Source: Tribonema minus (Eukaryota; Sar; Xanthophyceae; Tribonematales; Tribonemataceae). Taken from it: a DNA stretch of 64,000 nt. The DNA lies in the NCBI GenBank assembly GCA_017506865.1, contig JAFCMP010000524.1, positions 620,001 to 684,000 on the forward strand. The letters run 5' to 3'. Of the stretch, positions 10,118 through 25,494 are shown one piece after another; positions within the stretch are counted from its first letter, which is position 1; each line of letters begins with the position of its first letter. Under the pieces are notes generated by a model that was not told the origin of the DNA, searched no databases, and saw only the letters and a program-made list of their open reading frames with translations. The position numbers and the translations under genes are program-made.

Positions 10118-13100
10118 TCACAGGTCCGGATCTTCAAACAGGGCGCTTAGATCCACTACGTCGGCACTTGGCTGGCGCTGGTGCTGCGCGCTGGCCAACT
10201 TGCGCGACTTGCGCACCAGATCTGATGGCAGGTCGAGTACCGCGTGACCGCCCCTGCGCAGAATGCTGTCGTCGGATGATGCGCGTTCCGTACTGGAGAG
10301 GTGCTGCTCAAAGTGCTTGGCCGCTTTCCTGCAGAACGGGGGGGGAGTTCAACATTGCTGAGGGTTCAGTGGGATTGCATTGTGTTCCCGCAATGGAAGC
10401 CGACGTGCATGCGCGAGCGTGTGGGGACACATGTACGTTCCGTGTGCACCAATTCTAGTCATGATGAACCAGCACAAGGTCGTGGTCGGACTCTACGCGT
10501 CCCCACCGTATTCAAGCTGCATCCCAGTCATTCCGCCATGTCCCTCCTACTCTGATGCATTGTTGCCCACACACCATCTATCCAATGCGCCACGGGTATG
10601 GGGCCCGTCGTCCTGACTTTAACCCTAATGCACCACTGTCCTAGAAGCACGGGTGATTCATCAAGTCATGGCCAACAAAGAGTAAAGCATGGCCACATAG
10701 ATGCACGTGCTGAAACCATCCCATCACAATGACGCAAGTGACACCCAAGTCAACTCCACTCATCCGGACACCCTTATGGTCTTATTTGACGCCGCACATA
10801 GAGTCGAACGCATACACCCCTCAAGCAAGAATGCACAATTCCGTCTTGCTTGTCGTCAACAACACCAGTGGCAACCCTACTGCTGCATGATGTCAGTGAT
10901 GATGTCAGTACCTGAACAGGTCCCGCAGGGCATCTCGCTGCCTGGCGGCCAGAGTCTTCTGGCTGAAGCGCGGGTCCTTGCTCTCTGCACCCCCCTCGGC
11001 TTGTGTGATGGTGACAATCCGCAGCACATCCTCCAGGGATTGCACGTCAGCGTCGCTAACGCCTAAGCGTTGTGGCATGAGGTCATGTGGCAGCAGTGCT
11101 CAGGATGCAGTACTTCGAAGTTTTCATGCAGTTCACATGCAGTTCACCATGATGTGGCAGCAGCGCTCAGTATGCAGTACTTGAAGTTGTCACGCACTTC
11201 ACATGCAGTTCACATGCAGTTCAGAGGGCAACGTACAGCATGACAGCGGAGCTCAGGAGATGGGTATAGGTCAGAGAGTCACAAGACGGAGCAACTGCAG
11301 CTGTTGCAACACTTTCCTCTACGTTAAAGCTGAATCTGGCAAGTGGGCTATAATACACCTTGCAAGTACATGCGAGATATATATGCCTTTGAAGTGATGC
11401 TTCTCTAGAAGCCACCATCACACTTCCATGAGCATGTCGCCACAGCACATTGCGGTCAACAACATGCAGCGCAGAGTGGAGCACAGTGCTGCTTTCAAAG
11501 CCTCACAATGGTTCGCCTGCACCCAAATGGCCGCATAGAGGAGAAGCTTATTGCCACCGCTGCCTGCGAGCACTTCAAGCAACATCCATGGAAACAAGCA
11601 GACGCACGTCAAACACAGTTTCTGCGAGGTACCCAGAGTGCCAAGGCTCACCTGGCAGGGTCAGCAGCAGCTTGCGTGGCTCCTCACTGATGGGCGTAGG
11701 CACCCCCCCATTGCTCTCGAGGTCACTGGCATCTCCGCCGATGACCAGCTTGATGTAGATGACACGTGTGAGCTGGAGCATGTCCCATTCCAGGCCTACC
11801 ATCCATTTGGGCTCTGTGACGAGAGCGTATACGGCTGCTCCCATCATGCTCTTGCCGATCACCTGGCTGTACTTGGGCATGCGCCACACCGCCTGAAGGG
11901 GTTTTGGGGGGGGGGGGGGGGGGGGGGGGGGGGTCAGAATAAACGTGTTTGTGTGAAGTTGGAGGGGGGGGCGCTTGGGACAACACACATGTGCCATGTG
12001 GTACACTAACAGTACACTAGCAGTACACTAGTAGCGCTCGAGATGCTCGCGGTGATTGCTATGATAGCAACGTGCCGTCATGCAGCAAATCCTCTGAGAT
12101 TGGCACACCATTACATAATCGTATCAAGTGAGTATCAAATCACCAAAACGCCTAGGTGAAGGTCAATGACACTGGTAATGCAGCATCGTCTCACACCACA
12201 TGTTCCACTGACCGATGCTGAGAGAAATTACTATTGTGTTGTTGGGCACTGTGCAATTCTGTCGTGGAACAGGCTGGCAGTCTTCCCTGTCTAGGGCCAG
12301 GGTTACGTTACGGTTAGCGGGCCGCCATGCTTAAGCTTGGGGGGGGTATTTCAACGTGGATGATTGCTGTCAGTGACTGTGCAAACCTGAAAGAATCCTG
12401 CGTGAGCACGTGGCTGCAGTGCAGCAATAGAACCACTGTCTCAGGCCACCGCAAAAGCACAGAAGCAGGGCGCCTGTGTTCCTCTATGAAGAATATATGC
12501 CCCCTTGTACATACACACCTCGGTGATCGCCTGGGCTTTCTGATATATATGGTGGCACTGTTTATCTCGTGGCCAATTGCCGCAGCAGCGGCGGCCACGG
12601 TTATCGGTGGAAGGCACTTGCGGCTAACCACACCTTGTCACCTTGAGCTCTACGATCTTTGGATTTGTTTCTACACATACCCCCTTATATTCGTACATAC
12701 CTCTGTGATCTTGTGTGCGCACTTGATGGCGCCACGGCACGCAGGACCATCGGGCCAGCACAGAGCTCCCACCACCAGCATGACCATCGGATAGGCTGTT
12801 TGATCGGACGCTACCAGCAAGAACTGTAACAGCGGCGATGGGCATTGAAGTTGAGTTAGAAGGGCAAAGGCGGCATCAACTTGGTAGCATGCGCACATAT
12901 ATAGAGACAACTGTGTGTGCCCTGGCATATTCGGTGGGGTCATTCAACTGAGAAGTGACCACCAATACGTTTATTGATGTATACTTCAAGTAGAAGTACT
13001 TTGAACGACGCCAGGAGAGGCTGTGCCTGTAACTGCAATGCGGGACTGTAAGAGAGGGGGCAAATGTGGCGGCAAGTTGAATTTGGCAGCATGCAATATA

Positions 13101-16100
13101 GACATTGCCCTGTGTGCGCTTTGATTCGAGTTGAGAAGCGGGCAGACCGAGCAGATATGTGGGCATATGTCAGCCAACTGACCAGTGGCCCCAGTAGCAT
13201 GTTCATCTGTGTACACTTCTACTTCTTTACAGAAGCCGAGGCTTTGGTTGTAACTGCATGCCAGCTCTGTGCTGTTACGATAAAACCACCAGCAATTCTG
13301 CAGGGTTGCAGAACAGGACTGATCACATTATTTCCAGTAAGCGCAAGCAAAGGCAGAGTGCAGGAGGCAGTTATGATTACTCTTTATGAGTTTTCACAAG
13401 CGTCACAATATTTTCAATCGAGCGCGAGAAACGGAAGAGCGCAGGGGGGGCAAGTGTAATAATGAGTCTTGACAAATTTCCTGAGGGCTACCTTTATAGC
13501 GACCTTTGACTGCCTGGAGGCTATCACTACAGCGACCCCAGTTGCAACTGCTTTGGCGACCAGTCGAGTAACATTTCCCAACAAAATACATACACACACA
13601 CACACACACACACACTGAGGTTGAAGTAGGCCTTCGCAGCATGCCATGATACCAGGGTGAAGTTTCATCATGCCTGACAAACATCCACACACACACACAC
13701 TCAAGGTGGAAGTAGTCACTATGCCATGATATCAACTTGAAGTTTCATGGTTTCTGACCTCAGACAGCAGCGCAGCCCTGCTCCTCTTGATCTGGTGCTC
13801 TGCCAGCAGTGCCGCGTTCTGAACTGGGTCCGCAGGGATCTCTGAGAACCATCACCACAGGCCAAAAAGGATTGCCTGTCAGTACGGAAAAACATAAAAC
13901 TAAGGGCCATTTGTCCAGCAGTGAAAACATGGTGTTTCGCCATGTAGGTGCAACTGTGCTTGTGCTGCACGTCACACCTCTAGGCGAGCAGCTGCAATGA
14001 AGTCCAAACCGCAGAAAATAAGAAACTGCATGGTGTACATCATGTAGCCTTGCGTCAAGTTGAGCATCATCCACACAGACGTGTCGCTTGACATGATGCA
14101 TGCTGTCCCAAAGACACCCATGACCTTGCTCGACCGTGAGGCACACAAAATGTTGTGCCAAAGCACTTGTACTCGACTTCTAGACTTCCGGCGGGAAGAA
14201 ATTGGCAGATCTGAATGCTGCCATAGTACAATGCACACTCATTCCATGTTCATGTCAAAGCTGCACAAGCACGGCATCAGTGCGTGAATACACTGCTGGT
14301 GCAGATTTCGGCACCAGCATGAGCTAGACCGTCTCTTGCTGCGCATGTATGTGTACGTAATCCTGTCCGTAATCCAATAACTTGAATACCGAGAAATAGA
14401 AGTGCCAAAAAGTACTGAACCAACACTCTCAGTGTGTGGAATGCATTGACCAGCACATGCGAGTGTACAAAGTTGGGCGTATGTGTACCAGGTGTAGTGG
14501 GAGCACGTATGTATAGATAACCCTAACTTTAATTCTAACCCTAAGTACCCAGAAGTACTAAACACCCGCTCTCAATGTGCGTTGACCAGTGCATGAGAGA
14601 GTGCGAAGTTGAGCATACCTGCTGGTGTAGTAGGGGTGATGTGCAGCTCGCCCTTGAGGGCCAGCAACGACTGCATCATATCACACAAAGTGAAAGCAGG
14701 CAGACAAATGAAAATGAAAGGAAATGACTGAATCACGGAATGTGAAAGCAGGCAGGCCAATAAAGATGAAAAGGCAAATTAATCAATCCGACTGCATGGG
14801 GGACAGTGAGAGCAGACAGACAAGTGAAACTGGAAAGGCGAATCAATTCAATTCGACTGCATCACAGAAAGTGAAAGCAGGCAGACAAGTTAGAATGAAA
14901 AGGCGAATGAATACAACCAAACGTTGGGGTAAGGGTAAGTTTAGCCAACACACACGCAATGGGGCACAGTTGTGCAAAACAAATCACTCCTTTGAGCACA
15001 AGGTCTGTGTGTTGCCTGTCAGCTGCCGCTGTTGCCTCTGCGCTGGGCATTGGCATGGTGTGCTAGCCTGTGCACAAGGTTTTTTAACCCTAACTCTGAC
15101 CTAGCCGAAACTCCCATGCGGCAAAACTGTGTCGTACGTCTGGGCCTCGTCACCAACTCAAACGCTTCAAACAGTAGCCCTGTGCTATGCTACAGCATCA
15201 TTACAGAAAACTCATGAGGCATGCACTGAAGCGGACAAGACATCCGCGATACCGCTGCCATCAGCCGAATGTACGTATGCTTTCTGGATTGACAGGAGCA
15301 ACTTTGAGTGCCCCCATGTGCTGCGGTGCAACCAGTAAATGGCTGATAGCGGTACAGAAGTAAACACAGCATACATACATACCTGTACCAGGTCCACCGC
15401 CTTCTGGGTGCCGCTGCGCTTGAAGTGTTCGGCCAGGAGCTGCCCGCATCACCACATGAACGGGAAAGAGGCATATAGGTTAGAATGTGAAGTTACTTGC
15501 GGAGAGACTTTTAAAAGAAGCAGCAGCATAGAACCATCACTTGAAGTTGTTGATTGGCGCAGGCCAACAACACGAGGCACGCAGCTGCAGCAGAGCCCTG
15601 CTCCTAACCCTAACCCTAACCTTAGCCCTAACCCTAACCCTAAGTAGCTGGTAGGTGATACAGGAGTTGCCGGCATCGATAATGCATGAACATGGAGGGC
15701 AGAAACGATCAACGGTCGAAACAGTGAATCATGTAGTGATTGACATGCTCTGCAGACATCATTCATGGGCACAAAGAGAGACATTACTGCTGAATATTTG
15801 AGCAGATCGTTCAGCCACGCAGCGCCATTCGGTGCGCCTTGCCATTCGTTGTGCCTTGCTGCTCAAAGACATGTGATTCACTGACGTGACTGATTCTCAT
15901 TCGCAGCTTTTCGCAAGTGCATGATCAAAAGCAATGTTGATCAATGACATTTGCCTGCTCCGCATCACCACTGCAACCCTAACCTTAACCCTAGCCGTCA
16001 GCCGCAAACATCACCAATTGCAACTTAACCCTAACCCTAATTGTAGTCTGAGCTGTCCACTCCCGCGTTCGGAGCCGCTTTTCAACAACGCCAACCTGCT

Positions 16101-19100
16101 AGCGCAGGGAATTCCAAGTGAATTTCGTTACGAGAGCCTTGCCGATTTGCTTGAGGCACTATCGCCTGAATGGATGAATGAATGAATGAATGAATTCTCT
16201 GCCGCAGGTGCTGCATGTCTGACCGCGGCTGAGGGGACCTAGCAATTACGCACCAAATATATGCGGTGGACATGACACAACAATAACCCTAACCCTAACC
16301 CCAATGCTAGCCCAAACCCTGTTCCTGACTCTTTGCAACAAAAGGACATGCAGATGCCAGACTTTGTCCGCATTCAATCTTCAAGGCTCACCTCGCGTTG
16401 CTGCTTAGTGAGCTGCTCAGTGTCGGTGGTCATCATGTAGCCACACTCCGTATATAGCCTGGCAGTTGTGTGGAACACGCACAAAGCGACAACAGTAGCT
16501 CGTCAGCACAAGCAAGGCGGCGGTTGGCGTCACCTTGCACACTGCCACTGGCACGAAAAGTACTTGGAAGTGTGTGCGGTATGTATGCATGCATGTATGC
16601 CAGCACACACACGTGTCACAGACATTATACCTCCTTGTCACGTTGTTCAGACTGAATGCCACTGCAGACTGCAGGCACAGTGTCCCAAATCTGCCAACAA
16701 CAACATTGTACAAGAGCAGCAACGCAACTGCACAGGCGCAGCAAACCCCACAACATTGCACTAGAACGATGGGCAAAACACCACATGAACATAGCAAACT
16801 ACCTTTGTGCTCACCAGCACAGCAACAGGCAGTGTAGCTCTGGGTACACGCTGTCCAAAAATGGCGTGTGCCATGATAGTTGCATCTGTGCACTCAAACA
16901 CTAGTGAATGTCTGAATGCCAAACAAACACCAGCAATGTGTCATAGATATGGCAGCCCCGCACTGTAGCTACATGTTTCGGGCCCGTTGTAGTCAAGTCA
17001 ACAAATAATTTCAGTAATAACTGACTTTGTGGCCTCCTCGTCTGTGTCCGCGCGTGGAGACTGCGGAGCACCCCCGACCGGCAGGTTGCCAGATGGAAGG
17101 CTGGGAGCCCACGCCACACTGAACCGCCGCAGCAGGTGGATGAACAGCGGTCCCGCGAATGCCTGAAGGTGGCTGAGATAAACGATAAGAGTGACACACA
17201 ACAAAAACATTGTGTGAGCCAGGTGCTGTTGGTGTGGTGCTCAACTTAGCATCTTGAAGGAAGCAACAAGCGAATCTGCATGTGTTGCACCGTGCTCTGC
17301 AGGTAGCTGAAGTGGGGCGCCGCGGATGCAATCGCAGTGTGGCATAAGGACCGTAGAGCATTCTGCTGCACCAGATTGCAAGCATGACAAGTCGTCAAGG
17401 ACTGGACTGTTGCTCTGAACAACAACGCATTGCAGCAGCAACAACAGCGCACATAGCACGTCTAACGCACAGCATGATAACACAGCCGGCCCTTGGACTA
17501 GTTGTGGACCTAAATCTTACCCTCATTTCAACCCTAACCCGGCCTTGCACTTCAGGTGCAGTTTTGGGAGGGTATGTGGCTCTGGGAGTTAACACAACCG
17601 AAGGGCCTACAGCAACGCCAGCCTGAATGGCGCTTGACGCCAGGGCTGGGATCTGCGTACTGTGCATGCGTAAAATCTCCGCCACAATGAGTTGGCTACA
17701 TCACTACATCAAGATCTGCTGTTTGCCGGCACCTGCTTTACCGAGACAAACTTGTACACAGAGGTGATGTCATGCCAATCAACAGCTATGGGCAGCACTG
17801 CACTAGAGCAATGCTACTCCAGAAGTGTTTGTTAGCAATGCTACTTCGAAGTATTTGTTAACATTATATCACAGAGAGGCAACAACGCTCACATGCTGTG
17901 ACTTGCGCAGAGGCACAATAAGCATGCATCGCACGTCGTTGTGGCGTTGCTCGCAACCACAAGTTGAAGTTGCAAAAGCTCGGCAGGAGCATTCCTGTGA
18001 GCACAGGACAACACATGAGGACATGCATGCTCGTATACTAGCACGCCTTGGCACTGTTACCCTACGTAGAGCGCAGGTGGGCAGTTGATGATGTAGGACT
18101 CAGCAACGAGGCTGACAAAACGTGCCACCGCAAACATTGCCGTTTCTAGACAAGTAATGGGGAGAAAGGCCCTTTTTTTGACCCAAGAGTGTGCCAGTGC
18201 TCAGCAAGGATGTAGAAAAGTGTATAGTACCCAGCCATTATCTTTGTCGGTACTGGTACCTGACGTAGAGCGCAGGTGGGCAGTTGATGGCGTAGGATTC
18301 AGCGACGAGGCTGACAAAGTGCGCCACTGCAAACGTCTCCTGGTGCTGCAGCCCCACCAGGATGCTCTCCTCTAGAACTTTCCCTATCTGCACACGACAA
18401 AAACGTCAACACGACATCACGAAGGGGCGATTCGGTCAATGGTTTGAGACTGTAGTCTTTGGTGATGGTTAGTCAGAGCACAAATATTGCAAATCTGCCT
18501 TAGAGTGATGTCATCAGTGTTGGTTTTCTGACCACCAGTCAAGCAATCTGCCACCCAAGTGCCCCTGCAATCTGCCCGTACATGGATATGTCATTACTTC
18601 AGGTGCATGCGCGCCTGATCAAGCTGCAAATGATGTGATCACACCCTGGCTGAACTTCTAGCGCCACTGCCTCAAACGGCATCTCAGTCTAGCCTCTAAC
18701 ACAACTCTCTCTGACTCTTATCCCCCCCTCACCCCCCCCCCCCCCCCCCCTCACCCCAATTGCCAAGAACCTCAATCAATTACTGAGTCAAGGCGTATGA
18801 AAGCAGAGGTCAGAAAAGGTGAGCCACTGCAGAGGTGGATTGCTCACTACTGTAGTCAAAATTAATAGCCGAATCACCTGTTGCTGATCGGCCATGAGAA
18901 AGAGGGCCCTGTGCTTGCAGGCCATGGCTAGCAGCCCATAGGCACGCACACGCAGTTGGGAGAGCCAGGTGGCCCACTTCATGCGCAAATCCCGCCTGCA
19001 GTACAGCAGTACACGAGTACAGTACACAAGTACAGTGAGCAACAGAGCCACGAGGCCCACTGCATGCGCACGTCACGCCTGCAGTACACCAGTACACAGG

Positions 19101-22100
19101 TACAGTATACGAACACACGAGTACAGTACGTGAGTACACAAGTACAGTGAGCATTAGAGCACCTGGATGAGGGGGATTCAACTAAGTCATAGTCACTTGT
19201 GTCAGCTGGCAATGATATACGAGGTAGCACAGCAGGTCACGCACCGGCGGCAGCAACTTTCATCAGCATGACAGCAGCAGCTGTCCTATGCTGAGGAGAT
19301 TACATTCCTCTCATCAACACAAGTATGACTTCAACACATGTGGCAATGTGGTGATGCAGCAAATATGTCATACCACACTGAATTAGGGTATGTTCAGGAT
19401 CAATGAAAGCGCTCTGCATGCCCCGCTTGAACTTGAGCCATACCTGGACGCAGAGTTGGGCTGAGTCTCTGGCAGGCCGCACGTGATGATGCATTTTGCC
19501 TGCTCCTCTTTTGGCAGCCTGCCAATGGTGCGAGAACGGTACATGATGTTCGTGAGTGGTTGGCGATGGTTATCATGTACGCTTTCAAGATGATATATGT
19601 TGGCTCATTCAAAAAAGAGACGGACTCACTGCATCCGAGGGGAGGGAAACGTAAAACTGTGAATGAAGAATTCAAGGTGTGGTAGGGGTGATGACTCACT
19701 GAATCACTCACTGACTCACTCGCTAGTCTAGCAGAACAAGTATCAAGATGACATGGGTGCTTCTGCTCGTAAACAACCAAAGTCTTGGATTCACAGCACA
19801 CTGCACCCGCAGAAGTGCGGACAGCGAGCACTCAGAGTCGCTGCAGAGTCAGAGTCTGTGTTGCTGTACACTGTCACGGTCACGCTGAATGGAAGCTGAG
19901 ACATTGGCTCGATGCGGCAACGATGTCTCATCCTTTTCACAACCACGTGAACACTCTCAAAACGTTGACCGGGCTTGGCACAACAGATGCACGCATGACA
20001 CATACATACATACATACATACCCCACAAAGTAATGTACCTACACCATGGAAGCCGGGTGCCAAAAACGGTTTACTGGCACGCAGCCCTACATAAATACAT
20101 CTCCAACAAGGGCATGAGCGGCACGGCAACGTGCTTTCAAGCTCAAATTGCCTACTATCAGGTACATGAACTTTGCCCATTGCATGAGCCCAACTTGATT
20201 TTGTGTCCACATGCATACCATCGAGCAACACTGTTGAGAGCATTGACGCATGCAAACTACTTCCAAGTTGAAGTACTGCTCACCCCAGCACAGCTTGTCC
20301 ATACGGGTGCTTTGCCAGCATGTTTCGGGTAGCTGGCTCCCAGATCAGGTGAAGAGTCCTGCTCACAGCCAAGATCAAAGCCGGGAATGCTGCGTCAGTT
20401 CCTGTACCATGCTTCACCATCAGCTGGGGTAGGCAGGTATGTAGAGTATAATAATATGCATGATGACGGTGATGTTGAGAGCCTCTGAGATCTTTCTGAT
20501 GCTAGGAGCAGAAAAGCTCCTGATCCCCCCTGCTTTGTGCAAGCATTCGAGTCGGAGAGTTTGCTGATAGCAGCGCAGCAGTCCTGACATTATAGCATGC
20601 CACCTCGTGAGCACTTGCAAAGCAGTATATGAAGGACTGTGACTGGAACACCAGTATCCCATCAGGCGCACGCATGACTAGAATGACTCCCCAAACCACT
20701 AATCAATGCACTCACTCTCAGAAAGGCATGCATAACAACCCCGAGCTACCCCCCCCCCCCACTCCCCCACTGGCAGGTGCAGAAACGTATAGGAACCTAC
20801 TTGGTGGGCTGCAACGTTGCATGCACCATTCAAGCGCGTGCTGCACAATGGCTGTCACCCTTCAAGCGCTGCTGCTGCTACTGCACGGGCTCCAGGCACA
20901 TACACCCCTACACAAGCCTGTCACGGAAACAAGCGCATCGACCAGAAACCCATTGAGTGTAATGACATGGTGCTACTTGCAAAGACTTTTCAGCGCTTTG
21001 CAGCTAACTCGTGGCAAGAGCATGTGCATTTGCGGCACATGCGACCCTCAGGCCGTAAGCCCTTCAATCAAATCAACACGGTCATGATGCTGTGCTTGGG
21101 CGTATCTGGTCACAGGGAAAAGGCTGGTGTGTTGTTTGTGTCAAGTGCATCATATACAAGCAAAAGGCTGGTGTTGTTGGTACTACGTACAGAAGTGGCA
21201 CGTCTATCCTGCCACATGGAGTACGCTTCTAACACCGAGGCGATGCCGACTAACGCAAAAAAAAAAGCAAAGCCAGGCAAGTACTGCACCTGATGAAGCT
21301 GAGCAGGTTTGGCAGTATTTGTGGCCATATTTGGGCAAAGGGATTGGCCGCCAACACCGCCTCCGGAGACAGCGCTTGACCCTGAGAGAGCAAGACAGTT
21401 ACAAGACAGTTACAAGACATTAAGTCAGGGCATCACGCAGCGCTCGTGCTCAGAGTTTGCTGCTTGGCAGGAAGGTCTCAGATGTGTAGTATTCAGAAAG
21501 TAAGCTGCATACGAAGGCACCGCTGCACCAGCCACGCGCTGTGTTTTATGCGCTCTGTCGCGATGCAGTGCGCAGACCGTCCTGCGATTATTCATTTTAG
21601 GGGGGAGTCATGAATTGGCTGTTGTTGTGAGGTAGAGACGTCTAATCAGTAGCATATGGGTAATAGATACTGAGCAACAACAGTGCGAATCATTCACCTC
21701 AGGAGTATATGCTGCCTTTGGCAACAGGGGTACACAGATGCATGAAATAAAGCCGTGAACACACATCATGTGAAGCACACTCAGTGGCATAGTGATGCAG
21801 GTAGTGCTACTGTCGTCATTCACAACCACTGGCAACCTCTGCATCACGGCATGTGCAGGTGGTGCAGGTGGTGCTACTGTACTACTGTAGTACTCCTATG
21901 TACAGTTGTACTACTACAGTTATTCACTAGCGACCACTGGAAACCTCTTCATCACGGCAGAGCATGCATATACACGCGTGTTCTCTAATGGTATACTTTG
22001 AAGTATACATACAGCAAACTAGTCCGGCATGGCAGGCGTCCTTCAAGTACATGTTGAGCGATACAAAAGGCACTTGAATAGCAATCGTCGCGTGACTTAC

Positions 22101-25100
22101 ACCGCACGCATTATTCTCACTATCATGGTGCACTGCTTTTGGATGGTACAGCCGCTGCTGTGACTGGCTGCATTGAGTCTAGCAACCCTAGGATAGTGGT
22201 GCTCCAACTTCCATGAGCAAGACACTGGCGTTACTGCCCATGTGTCCACGATATCAGTATGACGCATGTGCGCTGCACCCGCACGCTGAGAGCTGTGGTC
22301 AACGAATATGTTCAACTGCTTACCTACGACACTGATGCATATGCTCATGTATATGTGTGTGTGCCACTCCTGTGACAGTTGACCCAGACCTTGCTGACAA
22401 ACCAAAGAAGAAAACTCAATTGAAAGCCCCTAGCGCTAGCTCCATCAACAAACTGCAAGAGCTAGTTTTAGCGGTATGCATCACAAAGGGGTATGTATCA
22501 CATGTGCTTCATGCATGAACGCAGCCTGCCTTAGCGCCAGGTGCATACATGCATGTTGGAATTGCAGGCTCTCATGTGTCTGCACCAGTAAGTTGAGTCT
22601 AGTCTCTCGACGATTAGTTTCAGTCTCCCCAGGGCATGACTGGCTTTAACGCCCAGTGGTTCCACCGTGCTTTGCCTGAACCTGTGCTTTATATTCACTT
22701 CACGCTGTACAGCAACTAGAGTTCTCTCCAGCCTGCACTCTGTCTCCTCTCCAGACGTGTTCCAAGCTTCCTACTTCCCAACATGCACATGCGCATGCAT
22801 GCACATGCAGCTCACCTGCACATAAAGGGTATGGTCCATGGTCACCCTGGCTTCATCATCGGGCCGAACGCGCTTTGAAACCGCCAAGAATGTTCCCAGC
22901 ATGCTCCTGCAAATAATGCACGCCGTAACGCAGATCATGATGCTGAGCCAGCAGCAGCAGCAGCAATATCTTGTGGCATAAGGTGGTGAGAGGATAAAAC
23001 TGCCTATTTCGATGAAGCTTTACTGGCATGCTTCTACAGGCAGTACAATGCACAGCAACGAGGGAGCTGAACAGCTGACGGTGTGATTGACTGCTGTGCT
23101 GGTGGGGATATTCGTTGCCAGCGTACGTTGAAACATTAGAGTGAGATGCTACCCTGTCAACCAGTATCAATCACAGTGCTTCCTGGGAGGTGACTGGCGC
23201 TGCCAGCGAGGTTTGTGTAGATGGAGTTTGCGTGCATACATAGATACATACAGCTACCTTGCCCTAACCCTAACCCTAACATTATCGCCCCTCTCTGCAG
23301 CACGCACACTACACAATGTCAAGCACACAGCACAGCTCAACAATGTAGCATTGTGGTGCATGCTAGCTTACATAATGTAGGTAACATTATTCATAAATGT
23401 ATGTAGCAGCAGGTTACATACATACCTACACACACCAGGCACCTCCCCATCATACCACATGATTCCTCCATTATGTGCACCTGGCATATATTTCTAAGCG
23501 CAAGCACAGCCTGAAGCGACCGTCATGCTAGGGTCTGAACCCGTGTTGATGCTGCAACTTGAGCCTCTGGGCTTATTATCTTTATTGGATAATCCAATCC
23601 TCAGGACATGCAACTTACGTGAATGAGGTGTAGACTGCCCAGCCTGACTTGACGACTGCGGGGTTTGTGGGGCCTTCCGGTGCATCCACGCCTAGCACGT
23701 GCAGGAAAGCCTTTGAATGCAACACGACAGGGACACGGTGAACAATGGTTCGTAAACAGTGGAGCAAGTAGGGAAGTGGGTACCAGACAAGTGGAAGCGA
23801 GATAATACTCTCGTTTCCACATACATGCACTTGAAGTGGGATATATCGAACAGTGAGCGCAATTGGTCAGTCAAAGGACGAAATGCATAGGGACACAGCG
23901 CGTGAGTGCAATACCAGCCAAGGTGGAAGCGAGCAACACATTCACCAGATACAAAGAGCTGCGCAATAGCCGCGTCCAGCGCAGCGTGTTTAACCCTAAC
24001 CCTAACCCTAACCCTCACCCATTGTCACTGCAAGCAATAGCATGCTCTGCGGCACGTGCCCAGATGCGCGAAATACTAGCAGACAAGTTTTTGAGCTACT
24101 AGGCAGTGCTCAAAAGCAGTAGCCAAATACAACTTCATATGCTTATGTTGCTGTTCCAAGCTGTGCAGCACTAACGCCTCTTGCCAGTTAGAAGTATATG
24201 GTTGATGTAGGCCTTTCATCATCATTGCGCTTGCTGCTAATCATCAAGCAATTTCATCACCAGGACGGAGACGAGCAGCTTGTATAGCACTCCACGCACA
24301 GACGCATCTCACTTGCTTTAGACAATGAATCCGCATGAATGTGCAGAAAATCCCAAATCTGTACGCCAAAGAGCGCTTGATAGAGAGGGTCGATATGTGT
24401 ATACAAGCCAGCTCTGCTCAGCCCCTACATGGCCCTGTCCCTACTTGAGTGATCTGGCACAGTAGCGAGCACGACTTAATTGTATCTGCACAGATTTCTC
24501 TAACATGCCTATTCCCAATGCATACCTCCTGTGCTGGGCTACCAGCTGGAGCTGGCCTACCAAACACGTGAGCGCTTTCCATACTGAACATCCATGCCTC
24601 AAATGCTAGATTAAGTTTGCACACAGAAGTCTTTTGGCTCCTGTGGACATGCTGGCAATGTGTGACTCGTGGTTAATTCTGCAGCAGCGGCGACCACGGT
24701 TCTTGGTGGAAAGCACTGGCTGCTAACCACACCCTGCCACCTACAGTAGAGCTCTCCGATCTTTTGATTTTTTTTCATACAATTCATACATACATACCTG
24801 CGGAGTCGCCACTGCGGCCGCTGTGTCTTGCCCTGACCACGCGGCGACAGCTGTTGCGCAGATGTCCGTCACAAAGGCCCTAGACAAGCGACAAACAACA
24901 GGGAGTAGTTCATTTATATAACTTCAACAGATGAAGCGAGGGTTAAGATGACACCCTTTCCAAGTACTTTGAAGTATGCATTATTCTGGCCCAAAGAATG
25001 CTGTTGTCACAGCCTGCAGCTGATGGGTGGCACATTGAAGCTTAAGGGGTTGACTCTCCTTAAGGTGGTGACTCTCCTACAGGTGCTAAGAAGTCCAGCA

Positions 25101-25494
25101 GTAACCCTAGCCTCACTTAGTCGTACCACTCACAGACGCAGATGCCCGTGTCCCGAGGAGGAAGACGACAATGCCGTGGAACTTGAGAGTGCGCCACATA
25201 CGTACGTGTCACATACTTCGATGTGTGAAACTGCGACTTTCTACCCAGTGGTACTGCAACATGGCAACCCAACCGCTTGTAGCAATCTTGAGAGGAAAAA
25301 CCTTTATCACTACCAACACTTCATGAATGAATATGAATCATGAATAAGTGTACCATACCAACGAACCCACAAAGGTGATGTGCATACCTGCGTGTCGCTG
25401 TATCGGGCACTGCATTGACAGTGATCACTATCATCTCGTACAGCTGCTGCTTTTGCAGTTCTGTCAGGGTCCCCGTGTCCAGCAGCTGCTTCAC
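10118..25494 (-). CDS. XPO5/HST: Exportin-5 exons 19-34: C-terminal HEAT repeats and C-terminus
   Basis: Exon 19 starts VKQLLDTGTLTELQKQQLYE, matching HVKQLLSNELLLTQMEKCAL. Exon 22 (MLGTFLAVSKRVRP) matches YSILGVVKRTCWP. Exon 23 (PALILAVSRTLHLIWEPAT) matches the plant LLKLLRVLHSLWSPSV. Exon 24 has WLSQLRVRAYGLLAM. Exons 25-26 (AINCPPALY, GPLFIHLLRRFSVAWA) match VKSCPADMW and HPLFIHCQQALSSAWP. Exon 31 (MLVVGALCWPDGPACR) matches the plant CLETFTWTDGEATTK. Exon 32 ends RKLLLTLPG, like VLLSLPCL. The last exon ends VVDLSALFEDPDL, resembling the short Phe-Asp/Glu-Pro tail of the family. The stop codon occupies 10118-10120. Confidence 0.9.

Noticed and set aside
19440-19480. Candidate 17-bp mini-exon between exportin exons 23 and 24
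   Set aside because: Exon 23 joins exon 24 directly in phase, and the segment adds no recognisable sequence.
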